Below, piece after piece: positions 19,566 to 28,883 of a stretch of DNA of 64,000 nt. A program made the position numbers and the translations under genes. The DNA comes from Gleimia coleocanis DSM 15436. Lineage in GTDB: Bacteria > Actinomycetota > Actinomycetes > Actinomycetales > Actinomycetaceae. Location: the NCBI RefSeq assembly GCF_000159015.1, contig NZ_DS999545.1, positions 62,001-126,000 on the forward strand, in the 5' to 3' direction. The first letter of the stretch is position 1. Every line of letters begins with the position of its first letter. Below the pieces are notes generated by a model, which saw only the letters and a program-made list of their open reading frames with translations, made no database searches and had not been told where the DNA came from.

Positions 19566-19815
19566 ACCCAACTGCAAAACTCACATGGGAAACGCCGTTG
19601 CCATATGAGTTTTTACTTCGCAATAGCCTAAAACTCACATCGGAACGCGAGTTCGCGCGCAGGCAAAACGTGCGAGTTGCGATTCCCACGCAGGCAAAAC
19701 GCGGGAACTTAAGTTCGCGCGCAAAAACACAAAAATACCGAGGGCAGACCCCAACACTAACAGTATAAAAATACTGCAACAGTCGAAATCCGCCCTCGGA
19801 AAAAGAAACTAAAAA
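19566..19815. repeat. Repeat-rich convergent intergenic region
   Basis: Lies between two converging genes. It contains CATATG-family units at 19576-19588 paired with 19601-19613, and another at 19631-19648. There is a 13-bp direct repeat CGCAGGCAAAACG (19658 and 19689) and an 11-bp direct repeat GTTCGCGCGCA (19651 and 19713). An inverted pair of the CCGAGGGC word lies at 19738 (one mismatch) and 19791 (exact, minus orientation). No gene is visible. The hairpins may terminate both converging transcripts. Confidence 0.75.
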
Positions 19816-20619
19816 TCAGTGACGCTTAACCAAAGCCGCCGCATCCTTAACCGGACCAGCCACCAGCAAGTAAGAACCACCCACAAACAAGGCGCCACCC
19901 ACAATATTGCCAGCACCCACAATCAGCCAGTTACGCAAAGCCTCCAGCAAAGTAGCCTCTGGAACCCCCATGAACAAGCCCAAAGAGAAAGTCGTCATAT
20001 TCGCAACCACGTGCTCAAAACCAGAAGTCACGAAAGCGAACATACACCAACCCATAAGAATAATCTTAGCCACGTCATTAGAAGTACGCGCCTGAGACCA
20101 AATAGCCAAACACACTAAAACGTTACACATAATGCCACGCAAGAACAGCTGCAAATCAGTCTTATGAGCCTTAGCAGCAACCAAACCCTCAAGCATGCCA
20201 CCCGCTGCAGTGCCATCAGCGAAAACACCAGAACCAGACACAATCGCCGCCAACACAATAGAGCCCACCAAGTTACCCAGCAAAATCAACGCCAGCACAA
20301 CCACCGCGCGCACCCAAGTAACCTGCCTACCAGCCACAGCCTGAGGCAAAGCCATCATCGCAGAAGTAGCTAACTCGCCACCCGCAAAAATAACCAACAC
20401 CAAACCCAAGCCGAAAACCAAACCAGACAGCAAAGGCGCTACCGGGCTTTCAGCCACATAAAACGGGCCAGCAGCCGCAAACATCAAAATGTCAGCGATA
20501 CCAATAAAAGCACCACCCAACATGGTGGCAACAGCAAAAGCTAAACGACGATTAGGGCCAAACGCCTTATGATGCCCAGACTCCATCTGAGCAGCCAGAG
20601 ATTCATGAAAATTAAGCAT
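19816..20619 (-). CDS. Formate/nitrite transporter family channel (FocA-like)
   Basis: Pentameric channel for small monovalent anions; with pyruvate formate-lyase in the same window, formate export is the likely job. 267 aa with six membrane segments. Family motifs: GGAFIGIADI near the first helix, the broken helix around AGGELATSAMMA, FLRGIMCNVLVCLAIW and GFEHVVANM with the central pore histidine. Last gene of a minus-strand run (22257-24008, 21815, azlC, azlD), 9 nt after azlD. Nitrite is the main alternative substrate, but no nitrite enzymes are present here. Confidence 0.9.
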   Translation of the reverse strand: MLNFHESLAAQMESGHHKAFGPNRRLAFAVATMLGGAFIGIADILMFAAAGPFYVAESPVAPLLSGLVFGLGLVLVIFAGGELATSAMMALPQAVAGRQVTWVRAVVVLALILLGNLVGSIVLAAIVSGSGVFADGTAAGGMLEGLVAAKAHKTDLQLFLRGIMCNVLVCLAIWSQARTSNDVAKIILMGWCMFAFVTSGFEHVVANMTTFSLGLFMGVPEATLLEALRNWLIVGAGNIVGGALFVGGSYLLVAGPVKDAAALVKRH

Positions 20620-20628
20620 GAATCCAGT

Positions 20629-20934
20629 TTAGATTAAGAAAAACTCCCAAGCCCATACCGCAAGTCCCGCTCCAAAGACCACCAGCGGCAAATTCTCAGT
20701 ACGCCACGCCAAAATAACCGCCACAGCGAAACCAACCACCGCCGAAAAAATTGACGAAGTCGCCAAAAACATACCCGGCACAACCATAGAAGCCAACACC
20801 GCGTACGGAATATAAGTGAAGAAAGCCTGCAAACGCTCATTCTCCACCGGCTTACGGAAAAGCAACATCGGCAACGCGCGCATAGAGTAAGTGACCACAG
20901 CCATCAACACCACTGCACTGATCAAATCCATCAC
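20629..20934 (-). CDS. azlD: AzlD-family branched-chain amino acid export subunit
   Basis: Small partner of AzlC, 101 aa with three to four membrane segments (start MMDLISAVVLMAVVTYSMRA, then YIPYAVLASMVVPGM). Together they export branched-chain amino acids or analogues. The start overlaps the azlC stop by 4 nt, as is usual for this pair. Confidence 0.88.
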   Translation of the reverse strand: MMDLISAVVLMAVVTYSMRALPMLLFRKPVENERLQAFFTYIPYAVLASMVVPGMFLATSSIFSAVVGFAVAVILAWRTENLPLVVFGAGLAVWAWEFFLI

Positions 20935-21818
20935 TTACCACCCTCTGAAACCGTCTCATCAGCTAAACCAGCCAAAGGTACGTCACCATACTTTTCTGGA
21001 GCATACCAAGGGAAAATACGCGGAATAAGCTGTACGCGACGAATCCCAGCCAACTTTGCCTTACCATGCGCCAACCAGCGAGAAGGCTTCAACTCCTCAC
21101 CAGAATGCTTCCCAGAAGCGCCCTCGGGAAAAAACCAAGCCAGCAACGCAGCCGACAAAACCGCCGAACCAATCAAACGCCAACCAAACTCCAAATGTGC
21201 AGTCCAAGGCGCCCACCAAAGTAAAACCGACAACCCTGAAGCCAACAAAATCGTAAACAAAATCGGCGCGTAATCCTTCGCAGGAGGCAAAATAATCGCC
21301 ACAAACATGGCGAATAACAAAATATTTGCAACCACCTGCAAATCCGGAGGAATCACCTCACCCGCATACGCGCCCACCCAAGTACCCGTAGTCCAACCAA
21401 CAATCGGCAACACCATAGTGCCGAAGAAAAACGGTAAAACCAGCTGCGGCTTAGAAGAATGCAAAGCAAACAACTCATCCGAAACCCCCGCGGCAACAAA
21501 TAAGCGTTTAAATAAGCCCGTACCCGGCGGTAACTTCATACTCATCGACATACTCATCAACAAGTAACGAGAATTCACCAGCAGAGTAGTCGCAATAATC
21601 TCTAACGCGCCAGAATGCTGCGCAAACAACGTTACCCCAGCAAACTGACCCGTCGAAGACATCGTCGTAAAAGACGCAACCCCTGAAAGCAAAGGCGAAA
21701 AACCATTCCGCACCCAGAAAATACCCAGTGCAATAGACACCGTGAAATAACCTAAAGCAATCGGAATGCTAATCCGTAAACCGGTTAAAAATAACTTCAA
21801 AGCAGACGCTGTTTTCAC
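20931..21818 (-). CDS. azlC: AzlC-family branched-chain amino acid exporter
   Basis: Main membrane subunit of the AzlCD exporter. 295 aa, about seven to eight membrane segments; LGYFTVSIALGIFWVRNGFS and the SSTGQFAGVTLF stretch are typical of the family. The hydrophilic C-terminal tail (about 235-295) is longer than usual; one CCGAGGGCG copy (minus, 21119) falls in the junction to it and encodes FPEGAS. Overlaps both neighbours by 4 nt. Confidence 0.88.
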   Translation of the reverse strand: MKTASALKLFLTGLRISIPIALGYFTVSIALGIFWVRNGFSPLLSGVASFTTMSSTGQFAGVTLFAQHSGALEIIATTLLVNSRYLLMSMSMSMKLPPGTGLFKRLFVAAGVSDELFALHSSKPQLVLPFFFGTMVLPIVGWTTGTWVGAYAGEVIPPDLQVVANILLFAMFVAIILPPAKDYAPILFTILLASGLSVLLWWAPWTAHLEFGWRLIGSAVLSAALLAWFFPEGASGKHSGEELKPSRWLAHGKAKLAGIRRVQLIPRIFPWYAPEKYGDVPLAGLADETVSEGGK

Positions 21819-22240
21819 TGTTCGTGCACCTGCAACGCTTCCTTAAAGAACTCATCCAAATACGCCATTAAACCATCCCGCGGATAAGGCATTCCCTGAA
21901 TGAAAACCGTAGCCTCAGTATCCGGACCCTCACAAGTAACCCCGAAAGCCTTATCCTTAGCAATCATCTCATCCACCCACTCATGAGTAGAAGGATCCTC
22001 AATCGGAATCAAATACCGCCAAAAACCCAACTCATTATGGTAGGCGACAATCACCTCGCCGTCCTCGGAACCCTCAAACTCAATCGCCGCAGTCCAATCC
22101 GGAAACAATGAAATTGCGTTGAAAATATACTTAACCCGCGCCTCATAAACCGGCGTAAAACGCTGCCCTTCCCAATTCCAAGCGAAGCCAAAACCATCAT
22201 CTGCACGCGGAAAAGAAACCGGATGAGGAACAGATCCCAT
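21815..22240 (-). CDS. Conserved hypothetical protein, soluble
   Basis: 141 aa if ATG 22240 is the start (a GTG two codons upstream is possible). Acidic and soluble, rich in Trp, Phe and Tyr, with no membrane segment and no motif I recognise; sequence such as WNWEGQRFTPVYEARVKYIFNAIS and a C-terminal DEFFKEALQ helix suggest a small alpha/beta fold. It overlaps azlC by 4 nt and lies 16 nt after the ABC-class ATPase gene, so it is made with both. Function unknown. Confidence 0.7.
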   Translation of the reverse strand: MGSVPHPVSFPRADDGFGFAWNWEGQRFTPVYEARVKYIFNAISLFPDWTAAIEFEGSEDGEVIVAYHNELGFWRYLIPIEDPSTHEWVDEMIAKDKAFGVTCEGPDTEATVFIQGMPYPRDGLMAYLDEFFKEALQVHEQ

Positions 22241-22256
22241 GAACACGTACCTAACT

Positions 22257-24008
22257 CTACTTAACGAAAACTAACGAATTACCAGCCGCAACCTGCAACG
22301 CACGCAAACGATTTAAAGCTGCCACCACATCAATCTTACGAGGACGTACCCAGAAAGCCGGACGCTCAGGACCACCCAAAGCACTTAAACCATGACGATT
22401 CAAAGCCTCATCCAATGCATCCACAGTCTCACGCAAAGACAACCCCTGCTTAAAACCAGACGGCCGTGCAGGATCCAACAACCCGCGCAAAGCCCAAGCA
22501 ATCGCCTCAGCCTGCCCAGGATCCACAATCTGCTCCACGTCAGACACATCAATATCATGACGATCCAAAGTAATCTGCTCAGTCCCCCGAGACTTAGTCT
22601 TAGACTTACCTTTCGGAGCCGGCAGAGGATGCGGATGACGCTGCAAAAACGCTGGGAACTCCTGCTCATCAAAACGTTCCCGCGTCATCAGCCCAGCAAC
22701 TTCCTTAGCTTGCTGAGTGGCATCCAAACAACGGTAATCCTCCATCAACAAAACCAGGTCAGCGACATCTAAATAATCCCCAGAGCCACCCATAACCAGA
22801 ATTGTTGAAACCCCTTGGGCGCTTAACGCGCGGATCCGATCCACAAACGGAGTAATCGGCTCAGACTTAATCAAACTCCGCATCCGAGCATCCCGAATCA
22901 ACAAGTTCGTAGCAGAAGTGTCCTCATCAATTAACAGAGTATCCGCGCCGCCCTCCAGAGCCTCCATAATCGCTGCCGCCTGCGAAGTGGAACCCGACGC
23001 ATTCTCAGTGGAAAACCGCGCCGTATCCGTTCCAGCTGGCAAGTTAGCAATAAACGCAGAAATATCCACGCTCGTTACCGCCCGCCCATCAGCCGCGCGA
23101 ATCTTCATAGCCTGTGATCGGGTCGCCACCAACTCCCGACCATCACCTAGAATATGCGCATAAACAGCGCGTTGGAGGGCATTCAAAAGCGTAGACTTAC
23201 CATGGTAGCCGCCACCCGCAATCAAAGTGATACCCGCCGGAATCGCCATGCCCTGGACGGTGCCCGCGTATGGCAAAGAAACCGAAGCACGCAAAGAATC
23301 TGGAGAAACAAACGGCACAGCATTCGTCAAAGGTAAATCAGAAACCCCGGAACGACGCGCCAAAAGCGACTGATCAGCCACAAAAGCCACCCACTCATTC
23401 CCCGTCAAGACCTCTTGCAAGGCAAGATAATCCAAGTAGGTTTCCACGTGGGTGCGCAGGGCAGTTAGGCGAGGATTATTTTTCCCGAGGGCGGTATTTT
23501 CAGCGTTATCGTCATCGCGGAAATCTAAAGAATCCATTACCGCGTAAGGAATCTCCACATCCGCTAAACGCGCCATTTCACGACCCAAAATTGTGCGACC
23601 CCGCGCGGGGAACTGACACTGGAAACGTACCTCGACTAAGGTTTTAGAAACCTGTACGTAAGAGCGCTCTAAAATTTCTTGACCGCATTTCGCAATCCGT
23701 AACTCAGGTACGTCTTTAATCATTTGCGCGAATTCGCGGGCTAAAAAGTCAGCTACCGCAATGCGTTTAGCGTTAAAGTCTAACAGGTCCTCGGGGATTC
23801 CCAGAGCCTGTGGGGTGCTGGTGGCTCGCAGGGCAGAGGGGGAAGCAAACGGGTCAGACTGCACGCGGTCAATGTGTAAAGTGAACGGCCCGTAATCATA
23901 ATCGCCAGTTACAGACTTATAAGCCCCGTAGTTACGTCCATCTAAACGGTAAAAACGGTCAATGAGGTCGCGGTCATTTCCGGTGACTCGCGTGAATTCC
24001 TGGTGCAT
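22257..24008 (-). CDS. Predicted ATPase of the ABC class (COG3044 type)
   Basis: 583-aa soluble P-loop protein of a family of unknown function. The N-terminal ~230 residues form the family-specific domain. The ATPase has a Walker A variant GGGYHGKST (about 267-275), the ABC-like signature ASGSTSQAAA and Walker B DTLLIDEDTSATNLL. The C-terminal ~110 residues contain a helical region after a Lys/Arg-rich linker. It is neither fused nor adjacent to a permease that needs it, although azlCD is downstream. It carries a CCGAGGGCG copy at 23485. ATG 24008 is the likely start. Confidence 0.85.
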   Translation of the reverse strand: MHQEFTRVTGNDRDLIDRFYRLDGRNYGAYKSVTGDYDYGPFTLHIDRVQSDPFASPSALRATSTPQALGIPEDLLDFNAKRIAVADFLAREFAQMIKDVPELRIAKCGQEILERSYVQVSKTLVEVRFQCQFPARGRTILGREMARLADVEIPYAVMDSLDFRDDDNAENTALGKNNPRLTALRTHVETYLDYLALQEVLTGNEWVAFVADQSLLARRSGVSDLPLTNAVPFVSPDSLRASVSLPYAGTVQGMAIPAGITLIAGGGYHGKSTLLNALQRAVYAHILGDGRELVATRSQAMKIRAADGRAVTSVDISAFIANLPAGTDTARFSTENASGSTSQAAAIMEALEGGADTLLIDEDTSATNLLIRDARMRSLIKSEPITPFVDRIRALSAQGVSTILVMGGSGDYLDVADLVLLMEDYRCLDATQQAKEVAGLMTRERFDEQEFPAFLQRHPHPLPAPKGKSKTKSRGTEQITLDRHDIDVSDVEQIVDPGQAEAIAWALRGLLDPARPSGFKQGLSLRETVDALDEALNRHGLSALGGPERPAFWVRPRKIDVVAALNRLRALQVAAGNSLVFVK

Positions 24009-24056
24009 AACTGGCCTTCCTATCCGCCTCTAAGTATATCGACCTTACTCGACGCA

Positions 24057-24090
24057 TTTGCACTTGTGAACGGTAGTTGCCAAGTGCAAA
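24057..24090. other. Inverted repeat between hrpA and the ABC-class ATPase gene
   Basis: Perfect 10-bp arms TTTGCACTTG (24057-24066) and CAAGTGCAAA (24081-24090) around a 14-nt loop. There is no T tract on either side, so an operator or processing hairpin fits better than a terminator. Confidence 0.6.
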
Positions 24091-24097
24091 CCCGGGG

Positions 24098-27000
24098 TTA
24101 TCCCAAAAGATTCCACAGTCGCTTCGCAGAAACCTTCTGCGAAGTCCCCAACTCTTGCGCAAAGTAGGAAACCCGCAGTTCTTCCAACAGCCACTGTGCT
24201 TCGCGTAGCTGCGTCAGACGCGCAGCATCATTTAAACCAGTGCCCGCCTGACGCTGTAGCAGAGTATGTTCTAATTCAGCTAAATCGCGCTGTAAGTTAG
24301 CGTCTTTCGCTAGTGCTTGCGCTGATTGAGCTGCCTTTTTCACGCGTAGTTCATCTGCTTTAATGAAGCGGGCAACGTGGGGAATCCACAGGGGTGGAAT
24401 CTGAGTGAAGAACCCGTCATTTAACAGTGATTGTGCGTGAGCTTTCACAGCAGCATTAACTTGTAGCATGGACTGCGTACCGTGAGCACGTACCGTGGTT
24501 TCTAAATCTGCTGAGGCTGCTAAAGCGTTGATTAGGTACTTCAACAGTTCATAAACCTTATCCTCTAAACGTGGTTTTACCCACGCGCAGAGTTCATTGA
24601 AGCTACTGCGGGAACGAATCAACGCTGGATGCATCGCATAATCGTTAAGCAACGCGTTTACTGCCGCGGTTTGCGCAGCGGCTACCAGTGCCGTGGTATT
24701 CGCATACGGTGAGGCGGCAAGTAGTAGGGATTCTTTCCCACTCCACCGCGTAGTAATACGAGTTTGCGTGAGGGCAGTTTTAGCTAACACTAGCTGCACT
24801 AGCCCTGCCTGATGGGCAGCGTCAGCCTCATGCAGGGTCGCGTAAATCTTTGTGCCCGCACTGAAATGCAAAGACGTACCTTTGTTGTTTGCATAAGACT
24901 CCGCGGTGTCAGTGTGGAGCGCTGGGAAAGCACGTACCATCAGTCCTTGCGCGGTGGTGGCTTCAATATCTTTTGGCAGGGCATCGTCGGCAGTGCCTAG
25001 TGCCGGCCAGTCGGTTAGCCCAGTGGTTTCCTTAAATAACTGCGTTTGGGCCGCGTTTTTCGGAGTAGGCGCGTTGGCTGCGGTACCCACGTTGGGGGCA
25101 GTTACGCCGGGCAGATTCTTTTTCCGAGGGCGGTCTTTACCTCTTCCCTTAGGTGAAGACGTACCTTCAGTTGCTTCTAAAGCTGAGGTAAGGGCAGAGC
25201 GCATAGCAGAACGCACGGCAGTTTGACTACGCTGCGCCAACTCTTTTTGCAGCCACGCAAGTTCTTTCGAAGCCAGCAGTTCCTTACCTTTTTCGTCAAC
25301 TACTACGAAAGTGAAACGTAAGTGTGGGGGTAGTTCAATCTCATCCCACAGCTCATTAGGTACGTCAACGCCTTTAAGGACTTTCGCAGCCTGCGTGAAA
25401 CTAGCGAAAAACTCAGGTACGTCAATGCTTCCACTCACCCCAGGAATCACAGGTTCAGCCGGTTTAACCACTGAATTTTCTTGATTTTCTGCAGGTTTCG
25501 CCAATGACGTACCCAGCGTTGAAGCTGCAGAAGCACCCGGGTTTTTAGATGCCGCAGCCCCCGCGTTAACTAAAGACGTACCCTGCGTGGATTTAACCGC
25601 ACCAGTCTTTGCACCCCACGCTGCTAAACGAGACAAAGACGCTTCCAACGACAATGGATCCACCGCATTAACATCCGCAGGTGGCGCAGAAAGATCAGAT
25701 GCATCGCCCTCGGAAACAGAATCGGAACCAGCATCAGGAAGACCATTCGCATGCCAAACCTGCGTACGCAACCAAGCCGCGCACTTACTAGCCACATCCG
25801 GCGCTGGCACCAACTGCTGACGCAACTGCTTTGGCAACGCGCGAATCACCCCAGTCAGCAACTCTTCCAACATGCCCGGAACCAGCCAAGCAAACCCCTG
25901 ATCTTGCACTCGAGGAAGTAAAGCCAACGGAATCCGCACGCTCACACCATCACGTTCAGAACCCGGATTAAACTCATAGTGCAACGGCAACTCGAACTCG
26001 CCCTGGCGCCAAACAGCAGGAAAATCCGCTGCCGAAGAAGAAAACTCACCCGGTAACAAAGCCTCACGACTCAGCAACAGAACGCGCTTATTCCGCTGCC
26101 TACGCCACCAGCCATCAAAATGCGTCGCTGAAACTACAGAAGCTGGCACCCGCTCATCAAAGAAAGCAAAAATCGCGTCATCAGAAATCACCCCACCCGT
26201 GCGGAAACGATGTTCATCCGCGCGAATGGAATCCAACAAACGCTGATTATCGCGAATGAAAGCATAATCCGCGCGCCACTGATTCTCCACCAGCGCATGG
26301 CGAATAAACATATCCCGCGCCAACTCAGCCGGCGTCATTCCCTGCAAACCATCCGCAGAAGCACCCGCGCGCGCACCAATCGTAAACCCAGCAGACGCGC
26401 AACGATCCAGCTTAATATCTGCCGGTAAACCACCCAGCAGAACCTCCCGGTCAGCAGTGAGGGTTAAACCATACAACATGGTCTTTTCACGCACCAAAGC
26501 AGCCCCCCGGGAAGCCGCCCAGAAAGGTTCAGAATAAACTCGCTTCACCAAATCAGGGGCAATGCGCTCTACCCACTCTGGCTTAATCCGCGCTACCGTA
26601 CGCGCAAACAAACGCGAAGTCTCTACCAGTTCAGCAGCCATCACCCAGTCATAGTGCTTACGCGCCAAACCAGAACCCGGCCACACCGTGAAACGCGACC
26701 CGCGTGCGCCCTCATAATCAGACTTCTGCTGATTCCAAGCCCCCAAGTTAGAAAGCAAACCAACCAGCAGTGCCTGGTGAATCGAATCCGCATTACGTGA
26801 AGACGTACCTTCAGTGAAATCTAAAACCGCCTGCACAGTCCCATCTTGCGCACCACTCATCTGCCGGGCGCGCGCCAAATCAGACTTAGCTGGCAGTGAC
26901 AGCGGCTCTAAAGACAACCGTAAAGGCTTCGCTAAATCTACCAGCTGAGAAACTACGTCCTCCCACTCGCGGAAACGCAGGTAGTGTAAGAACTCTTTCT

Positions 27001-28831
27001 TACATAGGCGACGCAAAGCCGAGTTAGACAGCTCGCGGTCACATACCCGCAGGTAACGCCACAGGTTTAAGTAGGTAATGAAATCAGAAGTCGGATCTAA
27101 GAAACGCGCATGCGCAGCATCCGCATCCTGCTGGTAGGCTTCGGGGCGCTCGCGGACATCCTGCATAGATAGCGCAGCTACGATAACTAGAACTTCAGAA
27201 CTGCAGCCTAGCTTATCGGCTTCTAGTAGCATGCGTCCTAAACGTGGGTCGATAGGTAGTTTCGCCAGGTCGCGTCCAATTTTTGTTAAACGTAGTTCCT
27301 GTTTAGAAACCGTGATAGCACCAATTTCGGCTAGTAGCGCGACCCCATCTTTAATGGATTTTGGTGCGGGGGCATCCAGGAATGGGAATTTTTCTACTAA
27401 ACCAAGTCCCAGGGCAGCCATTTGGAGGATGACTGAGGCCAGGGAAGTACGCAGGATTTCAGGTTCTGTGAACCGAGGGCGGTTTTGGAAATCTTTTTGC
27501 GAATATAGGCGAATCGCTACGCCGTCAGAAACTCGCCCACAGCGGCCACTGCGTTGGTTGGCACTGGCTTGTGAGATTGGTTCAATGGGTAGGCGCTGAA
27601 CTTTAGTGCGGTTAGAGTAGCGTGAAATACGTGCTAAACCGGGGTCAATCACGTATTTAATGCCTGGCACGGTAAGGGAAGTTTCGGCGACATTGGTAGC
27701 TAAAACTATGCGCCTGCGCGGGTGGGGTGCAAAAATCAGCTGTTGTTCGGCAGCGGAAAGACGCGAGTACAGGGGAACTACTTCAATCGCGTCTAAAGGA
27801 GATTTTCCGCTAGCTTCACCGGCTTTTAGGAACCGCGTACCCAGGTGGTCACGCAGGGCGTTGGTGGTGTCACGAATGTCGCGTTCACCGGGAAGGAAGA
27901 TGAGGATGTCACGGTCTGGGTTTTCGGCATTCCCTAATGGCTCGGCGCAAAGTTCGTCTGTGGCTGCACAAATTGCGCTTAAATAGTCGATGTCTTGGCC
28001 GTAACCGTAGCCGTTTAAGGCTAAATCAGCGTCAGGATCTTCTAAAACCAGGTTTTTGAAAGATTCTTCATCTGTTTCTGCGGTGTCTGCCGCAGGTGGT
28101 TCAGCGGGGGAAAGTGGACGATAACGTACCTCGACTGGGTAGGTGCGTCCAGATACGGTGATTACCGGAGCTGGATTACCGTGAGCGTCGGCAAAATGTT
28201 GAGCAAAACGTGCAGAGTCAATGGTTGCAGAGGTAATGATGACTTTCAGGTCAGGGCGTTTGGGAAGTAGTTGTTTGATGAATCCCAGTAGGAAGTCGAT
28301 GTTTAGGGAACGTTCGTGGGCTTCGTCGATAATGAGCGTGTCGTAGCGGTTTAGCAGGGGGTCGTTTTGGATTTCTGCTAGCAGAATACCGTCAGTCATG
28401 AGCTTTACCAGGGTGGCTGAGCTGACTTGGTCGGTGAAGCGAACTTGGTAGCCGACGATGCCTTCACCGCCGACGGTGGAGTTGAGTTCTTCTGCAATGC
28501 GGGTGGCGACTGCGCGGGCGGCGAGGCGGCGTGGCTGGGTGTGGCCGATTAGCTTGGCAATGCCGCGTCCTAGTTGCAGGCAGATTTTTGGTAGCTGCGT
28601 GGTTTTACCTGAGCCGGTTTCGCCGGAGACGATTACTACCTGGTGGTTTTTAATGGCGTTGGCGATTTCGTCTTTGCGTGCACTTACCGGGAGGTTTTCG
28701 GGGAAGTCGATGACTGGCAGGGAGGTTGCGCGGGCAGCTAATACTTCCTTTGAGAATTTAAATTCTCGAGGGCGGTTAGTGTAGTGCCGACGTTTTTTGT
28801 TAAAGGTACGTGTTTGTTGTTTCTCTGCCAC
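24098..28831 (-). CDS. hrpA: ATP-dependent helicase HrpA (DEAH box), long form
   Basis: DEAH-box RNA helicase linked in E. coli to mRNA processing and rescue of stalled ribosomes. Walker A GETGSGKTT (70-78), DEAH (169-172), SAT motif (ITSATIDSARFA) and motif VI QRSGRCGR are intact, followed by the HA2/OB region and the DUF3418 C-terminal domain. 1577 aa exceeds the usual ~1300. The excess is a low-complexity linker at about 1050-1260, rich in Ala, Pro and Lys. This linker is packed with the GGTACGT word, read as GTS or DVP, and with CCGAGGGCG copies (25124, 25705). The 5' third uses C/A-ending codons and the middle part G/T-ending ones. Confidence 0.93.
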   Translation of the reverse strand: MAEKQQTRTFNKKRRHYTNRPREFKFSKEVLAARATSLPVIDFPENLPVSARKDEIANAIKNHQVVIVSGETGSGKTTQLPKICLQLGRGIAKLIGHTQPRRLAARAVATRIAEELNSTVGGEGIVGYQVRFTDQVSSATLVKLMTDGILLAEIQNDPLLNRYDTLIIDEAHERSLNIDFLLGFIKQLLPKRPDLKVIITSATIDSARFAQHFADAHGNPAPVITVSGRTYPVEVRYRPLSPAEPPAADTAETDEESFKNLVLEDPDADLALNGYGYGQDIDYLSAICAATDELCAEPLGNAENPDRDILIFLPGERDIRDTTNALRDHLGTRFLKAGEASGKSPLDAIEVVPLYSRLSAAEQQLIFAPHPRRRIVLATNVAETSLTVPGIKYVIDPGLARISRYSNRTKVQRLPIEPISQASANQRSGRCGRVSDGVAIRLYSQKDFQNRPRFTEPEILRTSLASVILQMAALGLGLVEKFPFLDAPAPKSIKDGVALLAEIGAITVSKQELRLTKIGRDLAKLPIDPRLGRMLLEADKLGCSSEVLVIVAALSMQDVRERPEAYQQDADAAHARFLDPTSDFITYLNLWRYLRVCDRELSNSALRRLCKKEFLHYLRFREWEDVVSQLVDLAKPLRLSLEPLSLPAKSDLARARQMSGAQDGTVQAVLDFTEGTSSRNADSIHQALLVGLLSNLGAWNQQKSDYEGARGSRFTVWPGSGLARKHYDWVMAAELVETSRLFARTVARIKPEWVERIAPDLVKRVYSEPFWAASRGAALVREKTMLYGLTLTADREVLLGGLPADIKLDRCASAGFTIGARAGASADGLQGMTPAELARDMFIRHALVENQWRADYAFIRDNQRLLDSIRADEHRFRTGGVISDDAIFAFFDERVPASVVSATHFDGWWRRQRNKRVLLLSREALLPGEFSSSAADFPAVWRQGEFELPLHYEFNPGSERDGVSVRIPLALLPRVQDQGFAWLVPGMLEELLTGVIRALPKQLRQQLVPAPDVASKCAAWLRTQVWHANGLPDAGSDSVSEGDASDLSAPPADVNAVDPLSLEASLSRLAAWGAKTGAVKSTQGTSLVNAGAAASKNPGASAASTLGTSLAKPAENQENSVVKPAEPVIPGVSGSIDVPEFFASFTQAAKVLKGVDVPNELWDEIELPPHLRFTFVVVDEKGKELLASKELAWLQKELAQRSQTAVRSAMRSALTSALEATEGTSSPKGRGKDRPRKKNLPGVTAPNVGTAANAPTPKNAAQTQLFKETTGLTDWPALGTADDALPKDIEATTAQGLMVRAFPALHTDTAESYANNKGTSLHFSAGTKIYATLHEADAAHQAGLVQLVLAKTALTQTRITTRWSGKESLLLAASPYANTTALVAAAQTAAVNALLNDYAMHPALIRSRSSFNELCAWVKPRLEDKVYELLKYLINALAASADLETTVRAHGTQSMLQVNAAVKAHAQSLLNDGFFTQIPPLWIPHVARFIKADELRVKKAAQSAQALAKDANLQRDLAELEHTLLQRQAGTGLNDAARLTQLREAQWLLEELRVSYFAQELGTSQKVSAKRLWNLLG

Positions 28832-28883
28832 TCCTTTATTTTACGGCATTACTATTGGGCTCTTGGGATGCGATACTGGGGTT

